From a virus, in IMG/VR virus record IMGVR_UViG_3300023257_000007, positions 62,001 through 126,000 of that record: DNA of 64,000 nt. One strand, given 5' to 3'. The notes under the pieces are model-generated. The model saw nothing but the letters and a program-made list of their open reading frames with translations. It was not told where the DNA came from and made no database searches. This document shows positions 58,800 to 64,000 of this stretch, piece by piece; the first letter of the stretch is position 1, and each line of letters starts with the position of its first letter. The translations under genes and the position numbers were made by a program.

Positions 58800-60083
58800 A
58801 TGGCAAAAAAACAAAATCCAAACAATACTAAAAAAATTAGTAAAAAGAAAGTAGAAGATTTAAAGAAAAGATTGGAAAATGAACAAAAACCATTTATACA
58901 TCAATACCCAATTAAAAATCTAAATGAAAAGGAAGAAAATTATTTCAGACAAATGGCATCAAAAGAAGGTGTACTATTTATAATGTCTGAACCTGGTTTA
59001 GCTAAATCAGCTATGATGAGGAGTATATCAAGTAAACTAAATCTACATTATATTGATCTTAGATTAAGTATGATGGATGAAACAGATGTTGGTCTTTTTC
59101 CAGACAAAGACGAAATAGAAGTTGAAATTAATGGTGTGGTTAGAACAGAAAAATTCCTATCTCACATTATACCAGAATGGGCTTGGTCTGCAAACAATCC
59201 ACCAAATAATAAAATTGGAACATTAATTCACTTTGAAGAATTAAATAGAGCACCATTATCAGTTAGAAATGCATCTTTGCAGATTCTTCTTGAAAGAACC
59301 ATTGGATTTAGAGGGTTTAAATTCAATGAAAATGTATTTATGGTATCAAGTGGTAATTTAGGTGATGAAGATGGTACAGATGTTGAAGAATTTGATGCTG
59401 CTCTTTATGGTAGATTAATTGTTCAAAGACATACATTAAGTTTACCAGATTGGAGAAAATATTATGGTGACGAACATGTACATTCAGCAATTGTAAGTTT
59501 TTTAAATGCCAATCCAGAATATTTCTATGTAAAAAGAAGTGAAAAAGATGAAAATGAAAAAGTATACGCATCACCAAGAAGTTGGACATTCTTAAGTAAA
59601 ATGATTGATGCTAACTATGGTAAAGAAGCATCACCACAACTATTCTTAGATTTTGTGGCTAGAGTCGGCCATGGTTATGTAGGCGCAGCTTGCCAACCAT
59701 TTTTAAGATATTGTAGAGATATTGATAAAATTACTATTCAAGATATTTTAGATAAATATAGTCAATATCAAGATGAAGGAAAGGTATTTATTAGAGATAA
59801 GAGATCTGAATTACTTCAAAAGTTAAGAAAAGTTAAAGTTGCAAAACTTAAACCAATTCAAATTGAAAATGCTAAATTATTTTTATTAGATATTAGAGCC
59901 GATGAAGTTGCAGCATTTATTATAGATATGTTAGATAATGACCTTATATATCATAAAGACCCAACATTAGATGATCAAGATATTCTAGATTTTTTAAGAG
60001 ACCCAAGATTTGAAAAATTTAATGATTTAATATACGAAAATGTAGATGATGATGATGAATTTTTGAATATAAACAAAGATTAA
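58800..60083 (+). CDS. MoxR-like AAA+ ATPase
   Basis: 427 aa. Walker A SEPGLAKS (63-70), MMDETDVGLFPD (91-102), Walker B LIHFEELNRA (142-151), and the MoxR hallmark LQILLERTIGFRG (160-172), then sensor VSSGN and LYGRLIVQRHTLSLPDW for the arginine fingers. These ATPases act with VWA proteins as chaperones that insert or remove cofactors or subunits; the VWA partners are at 54.4 and 55.5 kb. Terminator follows. Confidence 0.88.
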   Translation: MAKKQNPNNTKKISKKKVEDLKKRLENEQKPFIHQYPIKNLNEKEENYFRQMASKEGVLFIMSEPGLAKSAMMRSISSKLNLHYIDLRLSMMDETDVGLFPDKDEIEVEINGVVRTEKFLSHIIPEWAWSANNPPNNKIGTLIHFEELNRAPLSVRNASLQILLERTIGFRGFKFNENVFMVSSGNLGDEDGTDVEEFDAALYGRLIVQRHTLSLPDWRKYYGDEHVHSAIVSFLNANPEYFYVKRSEKDENEKVYASPRSWTFLSKMIDANYGKEASPQLFLDFVARVGHGYVGAACQPFLRYCRDIDKITIQDILDKYSQYQDEGKVFIRDKRSELLQKLRKVKVAKLKPIQIENAKLFLLDIRADEVAAFIIDMLDNDLIYHKDPTLDDQDILDFLRDPRFEKFNDLIYENVDDDDEFLNINKD

Positions 60084-60097
60084 CTTTTACATTTTTT

Positions 60098-60134
60098 AAA
60101 AAAATCCCAAAAACACTTTTTTGGGATTTTTTTT
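60098..60134 (+). terminator. terminator after the MoxR gene
   Basis: Long A/T-flanked stem AAAAATCCCAAAAA / TTTTTTGGGATTTTT with a 3-nt loop and a T-run. Confidence 0.85.
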
Positions 60135-60206
60135 ATAAATTTTTAAACATTTTTTATAATTGAGACAATATGAAAGTGATATATAATAAAAAATAAATGA
60201 AATGAA

Positions 60207-60674
60207 ATGAAAAACAAAGATCTTATTACATTAAACACAGCATTACAAGAAGTTTCAAACATAAAAGGTAAAGATTTTGCTTATGCTGTTTTTAAAAATA
60301 AAAATTTAATTGAAAAAGAATTAGAAATTTTTAATAAATTACAAAGAGAACCTCACCCAGAATTTCGAAATTATGAACAAGAAAGAAATATATTGTGTAT
60401 TACACATTCAGTAAAAGATGAAAATGGAAATCCCAATATCAAAGATAATAAATATGAAATAGATGCTGTTCAACAAGTTGATTTTCAAAATGAATTTGAA
60501 GACCTAAAAGAAGAATATAAAGAAGTTATAGAAGATATGCAACAAGCAGAAAAAGATTATAATGATTTTCTTGAAAAAGATTCTTTGATAGTTTTAATTA
60601 AAGTTAAATTTAATGATTTACCAGAAGAAGTTGATGCTGTTTTTTTAGAGAGAATTAAATATATGATTGACTAA
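60207..60674 (+). CDS. hypothetical protein, DUF1617-like
   Basis: 155 aa, helical with a central beta hairpin; the region DFQNEFEDLKEEYKEVIEDM and the overall layout recall DUF1617-type phage tail or head-tail proteins, but the match is weak. Monocistronic between two terminators. Confidence 0.5.
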   Translation: MKNKDLITLNTALQEVSNIKGKDFAYAVFKNKNLIEKELEIFNKLQREPHPEFRNYEQERNILCITHSVKDENGNPNIKDNKYEIDAVQQVDFQNEFEDLKEEYKEVIEDMQQAEKDYNDFLEKDSLIVLIKVKFNDLPEEVDAVFLERIKYMID

Positions 60675-60692
60675 ATTAATCGATAATTAAAT

Positions 60693-60723
60693 AAAATCCT
60701 GCTTTTTTGGTGGGATTTTTTTT
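60693..60723 (+). terminator. terminator
   Basis: AAAATCC / GGATTTT with extra wobble pairs across a T-rich loop and a T8 run, directly before a promoter-like site. Confidence 0.75.
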
Positions 60724-60741
60724 ATTCTTGAATCTTTTCCT

Positions 60742-60749
60742 TATATTTA
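60742..60749 (+). promoter_or_regulatory. TATATTTA, twin of the 50.7-kb promoter
   Basis: Same core and the same 29-nt spacing to ATG (60778) as the site at 50741; one base differs from TAnnTTTG. Confidence 0.5.
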
Positions 60750-60777
60750 AGTATTAATAATTGAAAAATCAAAAACT

Positions 60778-61614
60778 ATGAAACTAAAATCCTTTATGCC
60801 AACAATTTGTCCGGAATGCGAAAGTAAACTCGTTATTGAAGAAGGTAAAAAAGAGGATGTAATTAGACTTATGTGCAAAAATCCTAAATGTAAAGGAACT
60901 GCTATTAAGAAATTACAAAAAGGTATCAAAGCTTTAGAAATAAGAAATTTAGGACCCTCCACAATAAAAAAACTTTATTTATCAGGGATTGAAAATAGTT
61001 TTGATTTATTTAATCCAGAAATATTTAACGAAGAAAATCTTTGTAATGGATACTTTAAAGAAGGAAGAGCATTAGAAAAAATAATGGATTCAGTTGATAA
61101 TGTTGAATCAATTGCAATTGAAAAAGCCATTCTATCACTTCAAATAATGGTTGAAAAAGAAGAAGGTGAAGGTTTTATATCTATTGGTGAATCTTTATCA
61201 GAACAAATTGGTAGAATGATGTCAGGTGTTGATTTTGATTATGATGGTTTAAGTATTCAAGTAAGAGAAGAAGTACAAAACGAAAAGAGTCCACTTTATC
61301 TTAAAATTAAAAGTGCTCTCCAAGAATTTGAAAATAATGATATTGAAATAGATAAATTTAAAAAAGTTGAACCATTAGATTTATCAAAACTTAAAAAAGT
61401 TAAAAAACAAGTAACACTTATTGGCGAACCAACAACTATTGATATGACAACAGAAGAATTCTTAAACAAATTAGAATGGGGTGTTGTAGATATTAAAAAT
61501 AGTGATATGTTAATCGTTGAAAATAAAAATATAGAAAACGAAATTGTTGAATACGCAAAAGACGAAGGTATTAAGATAATGACATTTAAACAAATTAAAT
61601 TATTATTTCTATAA
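60778..61614 (+). CDS. NAD+-dependent DNA ligase C-terminal half (subunit-B-like)
   Basis: 278 aa. A four-Cys zinc finger (CPEC at 11-14, CKNPKC near 38-43), a helix-hairpin-helix region (KALEIRNLGPSTIKKLYLSG, about 52-71) and a C-terminal BRCT-like domain (about 205-278) reproduce the C-terminal order of bacterial LigA. The nucleotidyltransferase (adenylation) domain is absent, so it cannot seal DNA alone. Some large phages split NAD+ ligase into two subunits; the A subunit would be outside the window. A lone BRCT protein follows. Confidence 0.75.
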   Translation: MKLKSFMPTICPECESKLVIEEGKKEDVIRLMCKNPKCKGTAIKKLQKGIKALEIRNLGPSTIKKLYLSGIENSFDLFNPEIFNEENLCNGYFKEGRALEKIMDSVDNVESIAIEKAILSLQIMVEKEEGEGFISIGESLSEQIGRMMSGVDFDYDGLSIQVREEVQNEKSPLYLKIKSALQEFENNDIEIDKFKKVEPLDLSKLKKVKKQVTLIGEPTTIDMTTEEFLNKLEWGVVDIKNSDMLIVENKNIENEIVEYAKDEGIKIMTFKQIKLLFL

Positions 61615-61620
61615 TATTAA

Positions 61621-61740
61621 GAAAAAATTAAAATAGTAAAAGAATTTTTTCCAGAATGGGATGGTGATTATGATAATGATGAATTTGAACCAATAAAATG
61701 TGTGACATTACACACCGGTGAAATATTATTGGGAACATAA
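61621..61740 (+). pseudogene. gene remnant without a start codon
   Basis: 39 sense codons read EFFPEWDGDYDNDEFEPIK and LHTGEILLGT, protein-like and acidic, but no start codon follows the preceding TAA. Probably a 5'-truncated gene. Confidence 0.4.
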
Positions 61741-61899
61741 TGACTATCAAAGATGTTAAGTGGACACCAAAAATAAATATATTAACAATTAAGTGTGATT
61801 GTTCTATAGAGTTTTTATGGCCCACAAATGTAAGTTCATGAAGAAGCAAAAACATGGGACGAAAATATAAAAGTCGCAAAACTAAAATTAAATAAATAA
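61740..61899 (+). pseudogene. frameshifted small gene, CDC zinc-type motif
   Basis: ATG overlaps the previous stop. 33 codons (MTIKDVKWTPKINILTIKCD, C, then EFLWPTNVSS) end at 61841, and the frame one base ahead continues HEEAKTWDENIKVAKLKLNK to 61899. The IKCDC ... PTN pattern suggests a lost zinc-ribbon protein. Confidence 0.4.
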
Positions 61900-61901
61900 A
61901 T

Positions 61902-62153
61902 ATGGCAAAAGTAATTGAAATGACAGGCAGCCCTAAATCAGCGGGTTTTAAAACAAAATCTACTTTTTTAGAAAAATTAGCAGAATTTGGATTTACACAA
62001 TCTAAAATGAAAAAGAAAGATAACCCAGTAGATATATTAGTAACAAATGATCCTGGATCTACAACATCTAAAATGACACTTGCCAATGAATTAGGTGTTG
62101 AAATTATGACTTATGAAGATCTTAAAGATTCATTCAATTTAGAGGTAGATTAA
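61902..62153 (+). CDS. stand-alone BRCT-domain protein
   Basis: 83 aa. VIEMTGSPKSAGFKTKSTFL, then DILVTNDPGSTTSKMTLANE, LGVEIMTYEDL: the (x)-TG-x ... LV-x-N/S-D ... K-x-x-x-A-x-x-LG-x-x-I-x-(T/S) layout of BRCT domains, as at the end of LigA. It may replace or help the BRCT of the adjacent ligase subunit. Confidence 0.75.
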   Translation: MAKVIEMTGSPKSAGFKTKSTFLEKLAEFGFTQSKMKKKDNPVDILVTNDPGSTTSKMTLANELGVEIMTYEDLKDSFNLEVD

Positions 62154-62196
62154 AAACTTTTTAACTGTAAGACACTATAATATAAACCAAAAAATT

Positions 62197-62646
62197 TTAA
62201 TTGTATTTCGTTCTTCGATTTACTTTTTGAGTTATTTCAAAAAGTAAATCAAGAATATAATTGTCACATTCTTCATTTTTCGTTTCTTCTATTGGAACTG
62301 GATTTTCGAAATTTGGATTTTTTTCCGCTCTTTTTTGATCATCTCTAAACCATTGATCTTCATTAATATAATATTCAAATCTCAAACCATTATCTAAAAT
62401 AATAATTATCATATCATTTTTACTTTCACTAGAATCAGATGAATTACTAAGTCTAACATCTTTAATTTTACCACCAGGTAAAGTTTGTAAAACTTTCCCA
62501 ATATATTCACTAAAATCTAGATCAGATCTATTATTTCTTTGAAATTCTGATTTCCAGTCATCAAATTCATGTCTATCATCTTGATTTAAAGAACCATAAA
62601 TATCTTTAAGTTTATTAAAATTCTCGAATTTTTTTAAGTATTTCAT
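62197..62646 (-). CDS. hypothetical protein with a capsid-signal-like N-terminus
   Basis: 149 aa. Leader MKYLKKFENFNKLKD; then acidic helical and beta parts (KNDMIIIILDNGLRFEYYIN). A TTATATATATTA box lies about 32 nt upstream. Unknown function. Confidence 0.55.
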   Translation of the reverse strand: MKYLKKFENFNKLKDIYGSLNQDDRHEFDDWKSEFQRNNRSDLDFSEYIGKVLQTLPGGKIKDVRLSNSSDSSESKNDMIIIILDNGLRFEYYINEDQWFRDDQKRAEKNPNFENPVPIEETKNEECDNYILDLLFEITQKVNRRTKYN

Positions 62647-62688
62647 AATCGTTTTTTTTTTTTGTGGTTATTGATATTATATATATTA

Positions 62689-62961
62689 TTAAGTTGAAAT
62701 ATTTTTAGAGAAATTTTTTACAAATGGTATATAAATTTCTCTATAAGGTGACTCATTTTTAATTTGAGGGTGTTTATTAACTAGTTTTTTTAACCTATTT
62801 AATTGTTCATCTATATCATCTATTTTAGTAATATCATCTAACATTTCTTCTAAATCTTTTATTTCTAATTTATAAAGACCAAGTTGATCGCTTACTGATT
62901 TCCAATCTTTATCATTATTGAATGTATCATTCCATTCGTTGAATTTTCTTAAGTATTTCAT
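62689..62961 (-). CDS. hypothetical protein with a capsid-signal-like N-terminus
   Basis: 90 aa. Leader MKYLRKFNEWNDTF, then a helical body (LEEMLDDITKIDDIDEQLNR). A GATATATAAT box lies about 25 nt upstream; the spacer is nearly identical to that of the adjacent 149-aa gene (shared GATATTATATAT/TATCAATAACC), suggesting duplication of the regulatory region. Confidence 0.55.
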   Translation of the reverse strand: MKYLRKFNEWNDTFNNDKDWKSVSDQLGLYKLEIKDLEEMLDDITKIDDIDEQLNRLKKLVNKHPQIKNESPYREIYIPFVKNFSKNIST

Positions 62962-63028
62962 AATCTTTTTTTTGGGTTATTGATATTATATATCAACAAA
63001 AAAAAATGGTTTTTAACAAGATTGAAGA

Positions 63029-63433
63029 TTAAAATAATTCTTTTTCTAATTCTTTCATACATTGAATAACACCAAATTTGGTACCTTCCAATATAAAATC
63101 ATATAAAGAAAATATATTATTACTCTTTGGTGAATCATCAAACCAATTATTATCATTACAAATATCATCAACATCACTTTGATATTTCAAATAAAAATTA
63201 AAAATATCTCCATTCTCAACAAAATCTTGTAATTTACCTGGTTCTGGGTCATTAATGTAATCTCTGATAAAATTTTGAACATTAACCAATTCAGTTGTAT
63301 TATCAACTGAATTATCTAATAAATCTAATACTCCTCTCTTTAAAGAAATATATTGTTCGGTTAGTTTATCTTTAAGAGTATCTTCAAGATTCTCTTTTAT
63401 CATTTTTGAATATTCTTCTGTAAATTTTTTCAT
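63029..63433 (-). CDS. hypothetical protein with a capsid-signal-like N-terminus
   Basis: 134 aa. Leader MKKFTEEYSKMIKENLED, then a helical acidic body. A TAATATATAG box lies 5 nt from the ATG. Third of three such genes in a row. Confidence 0.55.
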   Translation of the reverse strand: MKKFTEEYSKMIKENLEDTLKDKLTEQYISLKRGVLDLLDNSVDNTTELVNVQNFIRDYINDPEPGKLQDFVENGDIFNFYLKYQSDVDDICNDNNWFDDSPKSNNIFSLYDFILEGTKFGVIQCMKELEKELF

Positions 63434-63456
63434 AAGACTATATATTATTATATTTT

Positions 63457-64000
63457 TTAAAAATCTGATGCATTTAATAATGTGTATTGATAAATACCAC
63501 CTTCCAATTTAGTTCGATATTTTTCACATAAAGACATAAATCTTTGAAAATCAGACCAATAATGTATTACTTGACAACCTGCAGACCATGATTTAACACC
63601 ACTCCCTGGTGATGATTTTTCGGTACCTACCTTAGTAGAATGTATATTAATACCTCCACCTTCACTACTATTAATATTATAATGAAAAGTTCCGTTTTTT
63701 GTAGGATCTCTATGAACTGGTAAATTATAAGTAGGGTTCAACGCTCTATATCTAGCAGAATTAGTTTGTTTATGATATCCAAGTTTATATGTAAATTGTC
63801 CCTCTTTTAAAATTGAACAACCTTTAGAATTTAATAATTTTTTAAGGTAATAAACTCCAGGTTTTGTAGTACATTCAAATTCTTCAACAATATCATCATA
63901 TACAACTAGCATAGTATCATTCCAATTATTCGGTTTATCAGCGTTTCTAACTCCTATTAATTGAAAAGGTTCAATCCATTTGTATTTTTTTAGTTTAAAA
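63457..64000 (-). CDS. partial cell-wall enzyme-like protein (endolysin/LD-transpeptidase-like), 5' end beyond the right edge
   Basis: The frame is open to the right edge (181 codons visible), so the Met at 63912 is internal: upstream it reads KWIEPFQLIGVRNADKPNNW. Landmarks are NDTMLVVYDD, TTKPGVYYLKK, GQFTYKLGYHK, a GINIHST strand and VKSWSAGCQVI, the His ... SxGC arrangement of L,D-transpeptidase-like folds often found in phage endolysins of Bacteroidota. It probably acts on peptidoglycan at lysis or entry; catalytic use of the Cys is inferred. Confidence 0.65.
   Translation of the reverse strand, partial: FKLKKYKWIEPFQLIGVRNADKPNNWNDTMLVVYDDIVEEFECTTKPGVYYLKKLLNSKGCSILKEGQFTYKLGYHKQTNSARYRALNPTYNLPVHRDPTKNGTFHYNINSSEGGGINIHSTKVGTEKSSPGSGVKSWSAGCQVIHYWSDFQRFMSLCEKYRTKLEGGIYQYTLLNASDF

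Noticed and set aside
1-64000. CRISPR arrays, IS elements, integrase or attachment sites
   Set aside because: No spaced direct repeats, transposase-like or integrase-like proteins, or att-like duplications were seen; mobile content is homing endonucleases and one group I intron.

Overview
The window is very AT-rich (most genes and spacers look well under 35% GC) and tightly packed, with short overlapping genes on both strands. Homologues of T4 virion and replication genes lie among them: a contractile tail sheath, a tail tube, a gp26-like baseplate protein, a gp44-like clamp loader, an RNA ligase and a TOPRIM primase-like protein. I read it as an internal piece of a large virulent myovirus genome. 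A Bacteroidota host is likely but inferred: Shine-Dalgarno sequences are scarce, leaders are A-rich, and two promoter-like sites match or nearly match the Bacteroidota TAnnTTTG -7 element. Genes run off both edges.

Layout. 1-3.8 kb (minus): end of a repeat protein, a capsid-arm-like protein, the clamp-loader ATPase and small unknown genes. 3.9-7.2 kb (plus): a ClpB-type disaggregase and a frameshifted gene. 7.2-10.6 kb (minus): a homing endonuclease, a tmRNA gene interrupted in its T-loop by a group I intron, a tiny DUF5320-like protein and two unknown genes. 10.7-16.3 kb (plus): a repeat protein, adenine methylase, Nudix, a GMP reductase/IMPDH-like enzyme and a CYTH enzyme, with a homing endonuclease inserted. 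16.3-18.7 kb (minus): a tRNA array (Ala, Val, Val, Arg, Gly, Thr, an odd Arg-like, Pro) with an HNH gene inside it and, upstream, a codon-sampling mini-ORF plus terminator that looks like an attenuator. 18.7-28.4 kb (minus): HExxH protein, M42 peptidase, second adenine methylase, primase-like protein, AAA+ ATPase and many small genes. 28.4-40.2 kb (minus): the tail region. 40.3-41.5 kb (minus): a compact family-A-like polymerase. 41.7-62.2 kb (mostly plus): RNA ligase, an ECF-type sigma factor, thioredoxin, NadD-like enzyme, HAD and HNH proteins, a MoxR/VWA module, YqeY and PTH2-like proteins, and the C-terminal half of an NAD+-dependent DNA ligase. 62.2-64 kb (minus): three capsid-signal-like proteins and a cell-wall enzyme cut by the edge.

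Three threads connect the genes. (1) A recurrent TTAATATATA box lies 5-35 nt upstream of many starts, including tail genes and homing endonucleases; with the phage sigma factor at 46.6 kb it suggests a phage-specific promoter class. (2) More than a dozen unrelated proteins share an N-terminus of the type M-K-x-[FLI]-x-x-[FY] followed by E/N/W residues, resembling the T4 internal-protein capsid-targeting sequence cleaved by the prohead protease. (3) Translation maintenance is prominent: tmRNA, tRNAs, RNA ligase, PTH2-like and YqeY-like proteins. At least five freestanding homing endonucleases and several broken genes show active invasion and decay. All function calls are from reading motifs; no database search was made.
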